DNA of 64,000 nucleotides from Alopecurus myosuroides (GCA_028641055.1 CM054063.1:51461827-51525826), one strand, 5' to 3'; positions 11,701 through 24,535 are shown, counted from the first letter of the stretch. Notes: generated by a model from the sequence alone, not told the origin. Made by a program: numbers and translations.

Positions 11701-13600
11701 CAAGCTCAAGATGCCAGGGCCAAAAGGCGGAGTAATCACCATTGAAGGGGATTTTGCGCTAGCAAATCGGCTAGAGTTGGAAAATGCCATGTGCGCTGAG
11801 CAGGTCATTGCAAAGGAGGAATTGAAGGAGCTAGCAAAGAAAGTATTGCCAACAGAAATGTCGGCAGGAAAAGAAACCCGAAAGCCGACGGATAGCTTCA
11901 AAGCTTTAGAGAATACAAAACAGGTCATCCTAGACCCCAAAGATCCGACTAAGTTCGTAGTTGTGGGAACCGGGATGAATGAAAAATAGGAAGACGAGCT
12001 CATCAAGTTCCTCGGTGAGAACGGGGATATTTTTGCCCGGTGTCCTCCTGATATGCCAGGTGTACCCCGGGAACTTGCCGAGCAGCAATTGAAGGTTATT
12101 CCGGGATCAAAACCCGTCAAGCAAGGTCTCCGTCGTTTCGATGGAAGAAGGCGAAAGGATATTGGCAAGGAAATAATCCGACTTCTAGCAACAAATTTTA
12201 TCCGGAAAGTTATTCGTACCGATTGGTCCGCTAATACGGTATTAGTCCCAAAGAAAGACACTATCATCCTTAGGATGTGCTTAGATTATACCGGTTTGAA
12301 CAAATTATGCCTAAAAGATATGTTCGCTTTACCGTGAATCGATCAAATAATAGATGCCACTGCTGGCTCTGAGCTTTTATGCTTTTTCGATGCTTATTCC
12401 AGATATAATCAAATACGCATGAAGGAAGATGATAAAATAAAAACCTCTTTCATAACACCCTATGGAACGTACTATTACATAACCATTTCATTCGGCTTGA
12501 AGAACGCCGGAGCCACATACGAGCGTTACATGCAAAGATTCTTGCATGATCAAATAGCCAAAAACATCCAATTTTACGTGGATGATATTGCCGTCGTTTC
12601 GAAAGAAAAGCATACACTCCTTGAAGATTTATGAGAAAATTTCGATAATTTGCGCACTTACAAAATGAAGTTAAATCCATTAAAGTGTGTATTCGGGGTT
12701 CCCTCAAGAAAATTTCTAGGTCTCATCGTTTCTCATAGAGGAATCGAAGTAAACCCGGAAAAGATAAAAGCAATCCTGAACATCGAAAGTGCTACATGCT
12801 TAAAAGACGTCCAGAGATTAACGGGTGCCGCAGCCGCCGTAAGCAGATTCATAAGCCGGCTTGGTGATAAAGCTCTGCCATTATACAAATTGCTGAAGAA
12901 ATCCGATAAGTTTATGTAGAAAGAAGAAGTAGACAAAGCGCTAATTCAGCTAAAAGAAACTTAAACGAAAGCCCCGACTTTGGCATCCCCAAAGGGAGAA
13001 GAACCAATGTTGCTATATTTAACAACAACAAACAGGGTTATCAACGCAGTGATAATTGTGGAAAGGAAGCAAGAATAACAAAGCATTCCAGACCAACATC
13101 CGGTGTACTACATCAGTGAAGTATTCTTGGATTCAAAGCAAAGGTATCCACATTATCAAAAATTGGCATATGGCGTATTTTTCGCATCACGAAAACTCCG
13201 TCATTATTTTCAAGGGCATTCCATAACAGTGGTAAGCAAAGCACCACTAGGGATATCATAAACAATGTGGATGCAACAGGTAGAGTCGCCAAATGGGGCA
13301 TTGAGCTTGTTGTGTTCGACATTAAGTACCAACCACGGACGTCTATCAAATCCCACGTGTTGGCAGACTATGTAGCCGATTGGACAGAAGCCATGGAAAA
13401 CACGCCAATGCCAGATTCGGAATATTGGATCATGCACTTTGACGGATCCAAAATAAAAGAAGGCTTTTGTGCAGTTGTGGTGCTCAAATCTCCAAAGGGC
13501 GACAAAATGGAGTATGTGCTTCAAATTCACTTCAATGCTAGTAACAATGTGGCAGAGTATGCGCGCTACTTCACGGCTTTCATATTGCAAAGAAAATAGG
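11675..13600 (+). pseudogene. Tat-type reverse transcriptase and RNase H
   Basis: This part would copy retrotransposon RNA into DNA. In order: a linker (11675-11989); the RT entry block VKQGLRRFDGRRRKDIGKEI (about 12113-12180); LRMCLDYTGLN; the FGLKNAGATYERYM block; and the catalytic YVDD at 12575-12586, intact. The thumb KCVFGVPSRKFLGLIVSHRGIEVNP follows, then LTGAAAAVSRFI and an RNase H region at about 13000-13600 (HPVYYISEVFLDSKQRYPHYQKLAYGVFFASRKLRHYF). In-frame stops at 11987, 12335, 12632 and 12917 all sit where a one-step C-to-T or G-to-A change from CAG, CGA, CGA and TGG would explain them. Further frameshifts follow after 13250. Confidence 0.88.
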
Positions 13601-14039
13601 CGTCAAACGCATACTATGCTATGGTGACTCGGATTTAGTACAACACCAACTTAACCAGACATGAGATGCTAAAAGCCCCATAATGGCGGAATATTGGAGA
13701 ACTGTCGACGAATTCGCCATATGCTTCATAGGATTTGAGGTAAACCATGTAAAACAGGAACAAACTGGAATGTGAATGCTTTAGCCCGAATGGACTCGGA
13801 AAGGGTAAAAACATTACCACCTGTTGTTTTCGTCCAGCATTTGTACAAACCATCAATAAAAGGCGGAGATATATATTATCCCGGATTGGACGGTACCATA
13901 CCTGAATTTCTTAATTGATCGGAAATTCCCGGATGGTACAGACGAAGTCTTGCAAAGACAGATAAAGCGCCGATGCAAAAGATACATGGTAATTAATGGC
14001 TACCTGTATAAACACAATACATCTGAAATTTTCCAGCGA

Positions 14040-15175
14040 CGTGTTTCGCTGGAAGAAGGACGGTAGATCCTATAAGAAATCCATGCCAGAGATTGCAGAC
14101 ATAATTCTCAGTCAAAAATCATAGTCAAGAAAGCATTCCGAGCAGGGTTTTTCTGGCTTACAACCAAGACATACGCGGAGCACATAGTTAATACATGTGC
14201 CGGATGCCAGTATTACGCCAAGTAGACAAATATATCGGCCCAAGCACTCAATACTATTCCCATTACATGGTCGTTTGCGGTCTAGGGGCTTGATATGATG
14301 GGGTCATTCAAAACTGCAAGAGGCGGACTTACACATCTACTAGTTACAATAGATAAGTATACCAAGTGGGTGGAGGCTAAATCCATCAAAAAGTTTGACG
14401 GTGTGACTGCCAGAAATTTTATCATAGACATTGTCATGAGATACGGCGTGCCACATAGCATAATCACCGATAACGAAACAAATTTTGCAATTGGAGAGTT
14501 GGTAGAATATTGCCGCCAAACTGGAATTCGCCTTGATTTAGCATTAGTGGCACATCCACAGTCCAATGGCTAGGTTGAGCGTATGAATAGCTCAATCTTG
14601 CAAGGAATACACACAAGAATTGAATCACATCTTCACATAGCAGCTGGAGCATGGGTAGAAGAATTTCCTTCCATGCTTTGGAGCATACGCACAACGCTGA
14701 ATAGATCAACGGGGCAGACGCCTTTTTTCTTGGTTTATGGAGCAGAAGAAGTGACTCCTACGGACATGATCCATGATAGCCCTAGAGTGCAAGCTTATAA
14801 TAAGGCAGATGCTGAAACTGCACGTCAGTATGCCGTCGATCTTCTGGAAGAAGAACAAGAACTAGTGTTACAAAGATCTGCCATTTATCAGCAAGGATTA
14901 CGGTGATATCATAGCCGGAAAATCAAGCATCGTTCTTTAAAAGAAGTTGAATGAGTGCTAGGACGGGTGCAGGAAAGGAAACACCCTAGTCTGGGAGGGA
15001 CCTTTCGTCATTAGTAAATCTATGAAAAATGGGTCATACTACCTTGTAGATATTCGGGATGATGAGGATGACCCAAAAAATAACAATCACAAGAGGAAAA
15101 GACATATAGATGTAGAGTCAGGAGAGACAAAACGGCCTTGGAGCACCCAACAGTTACATCCTTTCTATACCTAGT
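14040..15175 (+). pseudogene. Tat-type integrase
   Basis: Integrase would insert the cDNA into the genome. The zinc-binding end reads CAGCQYYA near 14195-14220. The catalytic core follows: D in GLDMMG (about 14290), D in SIITDNETNF (about 14465), and E in AHPQSNG-stop-VERMN (about 14575). The stop at 14571-14573 stands where Gln (CAG) is invariant. The downstream segment WSIRTTLNRSTGQTPFFLVYGAEEVTPTD (about 14680-14765) is the conserved C-terminal part of Tat integrases. A stop near 14904 and later frameshifts end coherent reading near 15175. Confidence 0.88.
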
Positions 15176-15786
15176 CTAATTCTATGTAAACATTATTGAG
15201 ATCATGAAGTAAAGTTGTGGGAAATCCATGCAATTTCTTTTTCTGTCATTTACCATTAAGAGCATGTTCCATCTTTTCTATTTTCCAATGATCTTTCAAT
15301 TTGCTTCAATGTTAACCAGAATTTTTCCTACATGCTCGAAGTTAAAAAACTGAATGCTTTTAAGCCTAACCAAAAGTTAGCAGAACACCAGATTGTGCCT
15401 GCGTGCCCGGAGTTCATACTTTTTAGCTCCCTATTTTTCTTAAGTATTGTCTGATTGTTTGTTTTCTAGGTCACTGGATTAGTAAGTTAAAATGCCAAAG
15501 TGCGACTCATGATTCCGAGTTCATATTGATTGGTTTCTCAACCCGGTTGCTCAGCGTGAAGATTTCATACTTTTGGAATCGCTCAAACACTAAGAAAGGT
15601 TAAAGCATACAAACCAGAGAAGTTAAAAGAAAAGGAGACAAATTAACTTGCAAGAATAATTTATAATAGCGCAAAAGGCTTGATTCTTTATACAAAAGCA
15701 GGCATTGAGAAGTGCATTACATAACTGAATTTTATAGTGAAAAGCAGTAATGCATTCTTCCACCTTTGGCAGGTGCAGAGCTATGA
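15176..15786 (+). other. Spacer between pol and antisense gene
   Basis: AT-rich non-coding sequence between the end of the Tat pol and the stop codon of the antisense gene. No reading frame or repeat of note is visible. By position it would hold the converging 3' ends of the sense and antisense transcripts. Confidence 0.5.
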
Positions 15787-16740
15787 TCACTCTTCGGCAT
15801 CCACATACTCGTCATCGTCCTCTCTCTCACTCGGATTCTTCGGAGTTGATGGAATTTCTTCCTCTAGGTAAAATGTGGTGTTGGAGACCATCCGAGCGAT
15901 CTTGGAGGCATATACTTTGACGGATTCGAAAATTTCCGCCCTTTGAGCTTTGGTGTATCCTTGGGGGATGCCGGTGGCAACGCGCCATATTTTCGTGGGG
16001 GTAGTGCATAAGCATGAGCCCAAGGGCCATGCGCACTCCACCGTGTGCGGCAGACTTCATCCAGGATTCCTGCTGCTCGATAAATTCATTGAAGGCGGCG
16101 GGAAGTTCCCAAATGTCAGAGTAGTCGTACTTTTTATCTGGGAGCACTTCCTAACAAGTTTCCTGCCAGATTTGTTCATGCTTTTGATGAAGCCGCCAAA
16201 AGCTTGGATGCACTCTATTCGAGAAGAAGTAGGACCACCTTCCGCTAAAAGCAAGAATAGGCAGATGCTAGTATAACTCGGAGAAGAATCACATGAGTTT
16301 GAAACTGAAAAAAAGCGGTAAAATCAAAAGCATACCGAGAATATGTTTGTCTATCTCCGCGATCTCCTCCAGGCGATCATGAAGAGAAGCCTCCAAATCC
16401 TTGATGGTGGAGTTGTCCTTCTTGCTCTGAGCCTTAAGCCGGGACTCGGAAGTTTCCAGATCCTTCTAGCATTCGGCCAACTCCTTCTGGATCTTCACAT
16501 TTATCTTGTGAAGTTCCAAATTCTCATTATAGAGCTGATGAGCGTTGCCGGCATCCGCAACATCTTGCTTGGCTTAAGCAAGTAAGGCTGAAAAGATAGA
16601 TAAAAGCTTAACGCGACAGTATAGAGAACTCGCAAGATAAAAAGGCAAACAAGGAAAAATTAGGTATGCTTACATTGCATTCTCCTTGAATTATTTTTTA
16701 AGCTCAGCAATCTCGGTGTGATGCCTTGGGGGCGTGTTGT
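15787..16740 (-). pseudogene. Antisense gene of Tat element (spliced, coiled coil)
   Basis: The gene runs against pol. Exon pieces read from right to left: 16740-16674 (NNTPPRHHTEIAELKK), 16587-16336 (DAGNAHQLYNENLELHKINV..., strongly coiled-coil), and 16244 leftward (EGGPTSSRIECIQAFGGFIK, DYSDIWELPAAFNEFIEQQE, YTKAQRAEIFESVKVYASKI) to an acidic tail EREDDDEYVDAEE and a stop at 15787. Two introns with GT...AG ends are visible at 16588-16673 and 16245-16335; joining across the second keeps the frame exactly. Stops near 16690, 16575 and 16479 stand where Gln codons would fit, and frameshifts near 16150 and 16040 break the rest. Antisense ORFs in this position are known in Tat elements such as Grande; their role is unknown. 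Its 5' end is cut off. Confidence 0.75.
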
Positions 16741-16745
16741 TCGCT

Positions 16746-16907
16746 AGGTTACTCCAAGCGCAGAGTTTGATGTAGAACATCGGCAAGCTTTCCCTTGAAA
16801 TTAACCAAGTTTATCGAATCTAGGAGGACACAGAGGTTCTTCAGAAGATTGTGAGCGGCACAACTGTCGTGGAAGCTGCACACAAACAAACACACTACTT
16901 TTCCCAA
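16746..16907 (-). repeat. Fragment resembling the end of a pol-less element LTR
   Basis: The stretch CAAGCTTTCCCTTGAAATTA...ACCAAGTTTATCGAATC...GGAGGACACAG resembles the terminal part of the LTR family that starts next to it (AAGTTTTCCCTTAG...AAACCAAGGTTGAATCGACC). It lies between the truncated Tat element and the next LTR end. It is probably a remnant of a related element left by rearrangement. Confidence 0.4.
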
Positions 16908-17090
16908 TGATGGTGCGTGGACACACGCTCGTTGGGAAACCCCAAGCGCAAGGTGTGAAGAGTGCAACAGTAAGTTTTCCCTTAGAAAAGAAACCAAGGT
17001 TGAATCGACCAGTAGGAGGATAAGCAATATCTGAAGGTTGATGCAGCTGAGGTGGCGGGGCGCATTACCGATTCAGCAGCAACGTGGAAC
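16908..17090 (-). repeat. 3' LTR of minus element, outer piece
   Basis: It begins TGATGGTGCGTGG, the complement of an LTR end ...CACCATCA, and runs to AACGTGGAAC. The LTR resumes at 23076 with a second copy of GGAAC. The lineup with the intact LTRs at 28586 and 34361 (the block around TAGGTTCCACG) shows that only the solo LTR separates the two pieces. Confidence 0.88.
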
Positions 17091-20000
17091 TGCGGTGACC
17101 CAACAGACCACTGCATGTGTAGTGCGCAAGTCGTTGACATAATACTCACATAATGACTTATCTGTGAATATTACATCCCTCGGAGTGGTACAACAGAAAT
17201 ATAGCATGTCCAAGCAAAGCTATAGGATACAAACTTCATTACAAAATCTCGAGAATCTCTTCGATGAATCAAAAAATATCTCATGCAAATGAAACATCAG
17301 AAGAATCAATTCGAAGCTCCAAGCTCGAGAATAACTCCAGCTCAGAAAACTAACTCACTATGACCAATGTCAGCCCTAATCTATGGCTTGTGAGAATCTA
17401 AGTCCATGAATGGTCCACTCCTACAACTAGGTAGCTTGACCTCCACCAGCATTGTTGATGGCGATGCTTCACTGGCTAAGTAAGATATGACTCCACCTAG
17501 CTTCCTTCGTTAACGATGGCTTCACGATGACGACTTCCATAATGCTTCAACTCTAAGCAGGGGGTCAAAGGGGAATGAATGACTAACGAGCGTTACTCAA
17601 CAAGTTCATAATATACAGTGGGTAGTTTGATGCAGTAACTACAGCTTTAGACTCGAAAGAGTCATAAGCTAATGTAAGGTTTTTGAAAATCTTTATTCAA
17701 GGGGTTGCTTTTAATTTGGAAGACTATGCCCGCCAGATCTTCAGAGGGTTAGAAATTCATGGAGTTGCCTTTCCTGCGACGTTCACATCCCATTCCCGAA
17801 ACAGGGGTAACATGCCACATCCTTTTACACTCTGCAGAGGTGTATTACTTTACCCATGGGCGATCAAGACCATGTTGCACAACCAGGCTGAAGTTCCTGT
17901 CCATGCCCACTTAGGTGTGGGGCCCGGTTGTTGATCCAAGCAAAATCATGCTTCTCCGCACAACGCATGCCCACCCATTTCTGCCAGCAGGTTGAACCCA
18001 TGATTCTACCCCTCACGATAGAGATCTAGGCGCCTCTGGCAGACACTCATAGACCCCAAAGTATGTGGGACGTAAGGGCTCCCACCCATGTGCATGTAGT
18101 CCCGCAAGACCTACATCGTATGTCTCTGGCAGTCCGTTGACATGCGAAAGAGAAAAGATCACAGCTGACTTACTCGCCCCATACAAGACCCACGGTTAAT
18201 GCGGTATTTACTGCGCAAGAATCCTTACGACATTTGTTGTTAATTCCTAGGTAATACTTTCCCATGCAGATGGAACCTTCCTTTGACCTATTCATCTTAC
18301 CATGGTTCCATACGGCCACCAAACAGAACACTGCCACTCGGGTAGTCATTCAAGTAGTCATATTATTATAAAAATAGGACCATGCATTCTTTTGAGAGTA
18401 GATGGTAATACGATAGGGTTTTTGCAAATAGTTCGTTATGAAATACTGCAAAGGATATGAGCAAATGATGAACTTGCTTGAGATAGAAATAATAACAATA
18501 GTAATCCATGTCTTCGGGTTCGAGGGTCGCGTAGAGAAATCCCGAGATCTGAAAGATAGCAAAATAGTCCTGGTAAGGACTACAGAAAATACTGGCAAGA
18601 TGATACATGCATAGTAATGAAATGCATCGCAAAATACCCTGGAAAATACCCCAGCTTTACGAGTGTATGCTACGATCGATACGATAACTTAATCACACAG
18701 GTTTTAGGTGAGTTGTTTCATTACTTGTGGTGATGATGTTGTTATTTCTTTTAGACTTATGTGTGTTTCACTTTTATATAACAAACACTTGTTATCATGT
18801 TTAAGTTATAAGTAGGCAACATATGGTTAGGCAATAAGATAATAACACATGAAAACAACTTTTAACACATAACAAACACATTCTATTTTACGTTTAAAAG
18901 TGTAGAGATAATGATAAAGAGTTTAATTGAAATTTAGGAACTAATACAGCTAACTCTATCATCACATAACTTGATAATGACTTATGATGACAGATTTAGT
19001 AGGTGTGAAAACATGAGTTTTTTTATTAATAAGGAAAATAATATCGTGTTAGTTATTTCTGGTTATAACGGAATAGGATAGAATTTCATTATACTTTTAG
19101 AAACAAGTTTTTAAGTTAAAAATAATGTTTTATGTTCTACATATTTGAATTGTAAATGATTTTCTCTTTAATTTGGTATATCATTCAAAGTTTCCTCAAA
19201 ATATTTGAATAAGTGACTAATTTATTAATTTTAAATGAATTAAATAACTAGGAAAAATATCGCACACATGAAAACTTAGTAAAATGACTTTTAAAGCGTC
19301 ATAAATGAACTGCAATTGTCATTTTGAGCAATTTGGTATATAACCTGTATTTCTGAATTTTTGAATTATTTATTATTTTTCTCAATTTTAAATGATTTAA
19401 TTTAATTAAAGAAAATGTTTAATTTTAAACTTCATCAAATATTTATGAAAAGTTGATAAATAGATATGTTTTATTTTTCTGAACACTTACATATTTTATT
19501 TACATTTTTTGATAAGTAAATTAAAAGTTATTGAATTAATAAGATTATGGATTATTCTGTTATTTTAAATTGACAGGTGGGTCCCACCTGTCATATTCAG
19601 TTTTAATTCAAAAATAAAATAAAAAGGGATATGACGCCATTATGACGTCATGGTTGCGTCATCCACATAGGGGATTCCTACTTTGGATTTTCAATCCGGC
19701 GATCTAGCTCAAATTGGCCCGATTCGATGGTTCCTAGAGCTAGAGGGGAACAAGAGGAAGCTAGGGGTGGCGTCGCATCGACCAAATGGTCACCAGAGGT
19801 GAGCCGGCGTCCATCGGCGCAGCGGCGGTTGTCGGCACATGGCGGCAGAACGATTTCGTCGCCCAAACCCGAAACGGGGAACACCGCAAGATGCGTGAGC
19901 TCACCAGCAACGCAGTGATGTGGTCGGTGAGGAACGGCAAGGTCCCAATCACCAGCGGCGTCCAAGATTGGCCGGCGGCCAGAGTTGAGGATGACGATGC

Positions 20001-23000
20001 AATCTGGTGGCTTCACGACGTCCCGACAAGTGATACTCAGCGGGGATGTAGAGCAAGGCGAGGCGCAGCTCCATGTGGTCTTGGTTTCTCCCCGGATGGC
20101 CGGAGTCGATAGCAACGGCTGGCGGCCGATGGGTTAGGGTTAGGGTTCGGTTCTGTTTCTTCACACAGAGATACAAAGAGATAGAGAAAGACTGCGAGTG
20201 CGAGGAGGAAGTGAAGAGGAGCACGGCGGCCTCGGCCCTTATCCTTCCGCGGGGAAGCAGCTAGCAGGACGTGGCGAGGCGGCCATGCCACGACGTCCTC
20301 TCCTCTGCCTTCTGGCAGAGGTAGAAGAAAGGGATGAAAGGGAACCTGTCGATAACCCCCTGGAATTAATAAGTTTTACAACTGGGTCCTTCTGTTTAAA
20401 AGAATCATTGTTTTCAGGGCTTTTCTGTGAACATAAAAATTATTAAAAATGATATTTGGAATCCTTGTTAAAATTCAACCTCACCATATTTTGTTTTGGT
20501 GTAATTGGACAAGATTTGAATTCTCAATTGGGTGCTCACTTTAAGTGATTTTGTGGTTTTCTCTCCATTTAATTTATTAAATGGCTTTAAAATTATCATA
20601 GGCATGATTATCATGAGGACACAACAAACATGTGGTTTAACAAAGTGACATAACTTAGTTGGACAATTTTTAGATACAATTCCTTTTAGAAAATAATTTG
20701 GTAACACTACTTGGTAATGTTTCTATGCACTGTAATGAAAATCACCCAATAGGAAATTTTATTCCATGTTATACCAAATGATCTTAATTGGTGAAGGAAC
20801 TTGTTTTCTTTTATGATACCACGCCATTTTTCATAATTGGAACTCTTATCACTTTTTGGTTGACATTTTACTTAGGTGTATGTAAGTCCTATTTGATATA
20901 TTAGGTTCTTTATTGAGTGGAAAACATGCGTGGCTTTGGAATCTATTTGTTTGTTTTCCACCAGGTTCCAAGTGTGGATATTATTCCATGTTTGTTTTAG
21001 AACATGTAATCATTTACATGTTTATGTGTTGATGAATTGTGTTGTTATCTGTTAGTCTTATGTACGAAAACGATCCGGAAAACAAGCTAGTGCTTGTTAC
21101 CATCTGCCTCTACATAGCACAAGATATTTAAATGTAATGGCTTGTTATTATTTCTTACTTCATACTTGATTCCATTAAACATATTATTATGAGTTCCTCA
21201 TCTCTAATGAGATTGACAAGGAATAGATATTATAGGTTCTCTAATATGACCTAATGATTCCCTGGATAATTTATTATGCTCCCTTACTAAGGCGGTGTTA
21301 CTTCTTGTGGTCTTCTGTTGCATGATGTACTTGTCTCTAGTTCCCACTAGTCTTCAAATACTCCTTTTGTCACTTGCAAGTAATATCATCTCATGGGTTC
21401 CAACTTCAGTTGTCTCACCCTTGTGGTGAAGACATCCAATTACTCCAAGCAAGGATTTTAGTTAGATGATTGTAAAAGAATGTGAGTTCATTTTATGACA
21501 TCAAGTTGCCATATGCATATAAGAAAAAATTGTTAACAAGTGGGCCAGACTTGCCTCCAAATTACTAATCATATACAATTGGCTGAGATGTACTAGGTTA
21601 TACGATCTTATGTTTATTTGTGTATGACACTCAATTGTTTGAGTATACAAAAGTGATTTGTTAACAAGGTTGCAAGACTTGTTACCAAACTACTTCTGTA
21701 AAACACTAACATTGGAATATCACATTATTTATTGAGGATTAATAAGATCAGATTAAGATATAAGAGTTCCAAATACTCTTATGATTTATTGAAATAACAC
21801 TTCTAGAACACTCTACAGAATCTTCCTGAAGATCTTCTTGTGGTAGGTCCTCCTTTCTTGTAGGTTGCTTCTCTTGTAGAATGACTTAGAGAAGATTGGG
21901 AAACAAGATATAATGGTCTAGCCAAAATAACAAGATCTAGATTAAGAGTTAGTTCATGCTTTTATATCCTTCCATATACTTCTTATTTTATTTTCCAAAA
22001 TATATGTAATTTTTTCATATATGATTTGTTTTACTTAGTTATCAATTCAATTCGTCTAATAGAGGTTATAACTTGTTGTTATTCATTAGTTGTATCCAGG
22101 GATAACTTAGTTGTTGAATGTTGATGTGGTTAGAAATGTGGAGTGTTTGTGAAATGAGGACTTAAGATAATAAGTTGATTAAATGGTTCATGGATGTGTT
22201 GAGGTTTAAGATGCTCGCTTGTATAAGATGAATGGGACAATGAGCATATGAAGGTTACTGGAGTTTAATGCTTTAAGTCAGAGTTGTCAGTTGGTTTTTC
22301 AGAGTATCAAGTTGTTACTTTATATTCTTATTTTGTAGTCTTGGTCATGCAGAATGCATACATAAAGGTTTGGAAAGATCATATGCAATGATCAAGGTTT
22401 AACAATAGTTTAAGAAGATTTATTTTTTCTTTTAGGTACTTATTTTATGGCTGATGAGATATGTACATATTCCATAAATATGTTAGTAACAATTATTATG
22501 TCATTTCCCACTTGTGGAGTTTGAGTTAATACTTGTTTGTATCATTTGTGTCCTATTGAACCCGAGTTATATACTTGTGAAGGTTCACTTAATAGTTAGA
22601 TAATTTAGAAAGATGTTGTGTGAATGATTTATAACTTAAAGAGTTATTGTTTGATAGGACATAACATCTCTGTTGATGATATGGTTCAATTGTGTATTAC
22701 TCATTTGTGGAAGTATAATTATCAGTTATGATATTTGGATACTCACCCCTCTTTGAGTTCTAGATACCTGGTTGATTTCTCTCAAGTCACTTATAGACTT
22801 GAGGATAAGGTTATTGAGAGGTTATGCTGGTCATAACCAATTATGGTTTGTCTTATCATAATATTTGGTTTGTAGAGATATTATCTTATAAAGATCACTC
22901 CAAATGTACTCTTGACCAAATGATCTAAACCTATTTCATCATGTCAAGTGAAACATTGGTCACTTTGCTTCGTTCAAACTTTCGCGCCAAAATTTACCGT

Positions 23001-23075
23001 ATTTTTAGATGCATGCTTTGCAAATGCACATATTATATTTAGATCCTTATAACCTCCCAAACACCGGATGTTACA
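17091..23075 (-). repeat. Solo gypsy LTR, 5,985 bp, minus strand
   Basis: On the minus strand it starts TGTAACATCCGG and ends GGGTCACCGCA. It is flanked by the perfect 5-bp duplication GGAAC (17086-17090 and 23076-23080). No gag or pol trace occurs inside, so it is a solo LTR or a very long one with nested non-coding inserts. From right to left: AT-rich sequence (23075-20450), a GC-rich island (20330-19680), AT-rich sequence again (19640-18660), then mixed sequence to the end. This mirrors the LTR at 1955-5485. The 20700-22900 part is unusually AT-rich and may contain an unrecognised insert. No gene is supported in it. Confidence 0.88.
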
Positions 23076-24394
23076 GGAACCTAAACAACACAATCAAATC
23101 ACTTTGCCCCAACGAAGCAGCGAGGTTGTCGATCTCACCGGTTTTGCTGAACACAGAGAGATTAAACGTATGGTGTGGAAAACAATGTGAGAACAGTATG
23201 AAAGCAGTAGCAGCAGTATGAAAGCAGCGTGAAAGAAGTGGAAGAAGTGTGTGTATTATCAGTATGAGAAAATGGACCGGGGTCCACAGTTCACTAGTGG
23301 TGCCTCTCCGTGAAAGATAAATAACATGTGTGTTGAACAAATTACAGCTAGGCAATTCACATAAATGAAGGATGCACTGTAGTGCATATGCAAGACATAA
23401 AGATTACTATGTGATTCATGCGGGCATTACAACAGAATACATAGACCGTCATCCAACTGCATCTATGACTAAGAATCCACCCTCCGAATATCATCCAGAC
23501 AAACGTTGGGTATTAAGTTGCAAGAAACATATTATCACAGTAAGCAAAGTGTGTAATGTAAACAATGTAAACTAGGTAAACACCGTTGTTTTCTCCCTAA
23601 TGGCAATAGCACATCCTCCATCCGTCATGTTTCTGTCACTCGAGCACGGATGCAAAGGAGGCATGAACCCACTATCGAGCATAAATAATCCCTCTTGGAG
23701 TTACTAGCATCTACTTGGCCATAACATCTACTAATAACGGAGAGCATGCAAGATCATAAATAACATATGCATGAAGATAACATGATAGATTGATAATCAG
23801 AAGACATAGCATTCAACATTCATCAGATCCAAGCAAACACAACATGTAGCATTACATAAAGATGATCTCGACCATGTAGGGCAGATCACGAGATCTAAAC
23901 ATGAGGTACAAAATGGAGAAGACAACCATCTAGCTACTGCTATGGACCCATAGTCCAGGGATGAACTACTCACGCATCACTTCGTAGGAGTGCATGATGG
24001 TGTAGACCCCTCCGGTGATGAATTCCCCTCCCGGCAGGGTGCCGGGGAGAGCCCCAGAACCCTCCCGATCTCAGGATGACGATGACGACAGCCTCGGGTG
24101 TTTCTTGGGACGAAGTGGTATATTTTTAGGGTTGATATGTCGGGGGGGGGGGTATAAATAAGCGAAAGGGCGATGGCGGTGGGTGCCCGAGGGGCCCACA
24201 CCACTCCTAGGCGCGGCTAGAGGGGGCGCGTGACCCTATGGTGTGGCCCCCCTCCGGGCCTCTTCGGGACTCCGTGGAACCTTCGGGAATTCTAGGACCT
24301 CCGTACTTTGAATTTTCCAATTCAGAAAATAATTTCATAACAACTTTTCTGAAAGTAAAAGCAACAGAAAAAAGGAACTGGCTCCGTGGCATCT
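23076..24394 (-). repeat. 3' LTR of minus element, inner piece
   Basis: It continues the LTR interrupted at 17090. A promoter-like TATA on the minus strand lies near 24150 (GGGTATAAATAAGCG read on plus). The sequence matches the complement of the LTR at 34361-35924. It stops abruptly at GTGGCATCTTGT, about 140 bp short of the expected LTR start, where the next feature begins in opposite orientation. Confidence 0.85.
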
Positions 24395-24535
24395 TGTTGA
24401 TACGTCATAAACGTATCTTTAATTTCTGATGTTCCATGTTGTTTTAATGTTGTTTACCACATGTTTTCCTTACACTTTATGTCATTTTTTATCGATTTCC
24501 CGGGACTAACCTATTGACAAGATGCCACATAGCCA
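24395..24535 (+). repeat. LTR first 140 bp, inverted relative to its element
   Basis: This reads TGATACGTCATAAACGTATC on the plus strand and follows the first 140 bp of the LTR family up to GACAAGATGCCACATAGCC. The LTR it belongs to is on the minus strand. The block GGCATCTTGT just to the left and ACAAGATGCC at its right end are inverted copies of the same LTR positions, so the piece is a fold-back duplication and not a simple flip. Confidence 0.8.

Larger units (their letters stand above)
6957..16745 (+). mobile_element. Tat-lineage Ty3/gypsy retrotransposon, internal region
   Basis: The gene order is gag, protease, RT, RNase H, integrase on the plus strand, then an antisense gene downstream. 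Integrase downstream of RT makes it Ty3/gypsy. An extra antisense ORF after pol, together with the integrase wording (GLDMMG...THLLVTIDKYTKW), points to the Tat group (Grande/RIRE2-like). The element is interrupted in gag by a Harbinger transposon (8227-10516) and is cut at its 3' end at about 16745. Many stop codons and frameshifts make it defective. Confidence 0.8.

Noticed and set aside
20137..20160. Telomere-like GGGTTAGGGTTAGGG
   Set aside because: The plant telomere unit is TTTAGGG; this is about two copies of TTAGGG-like sequence in a GC-rich LTR island, so it is chance.
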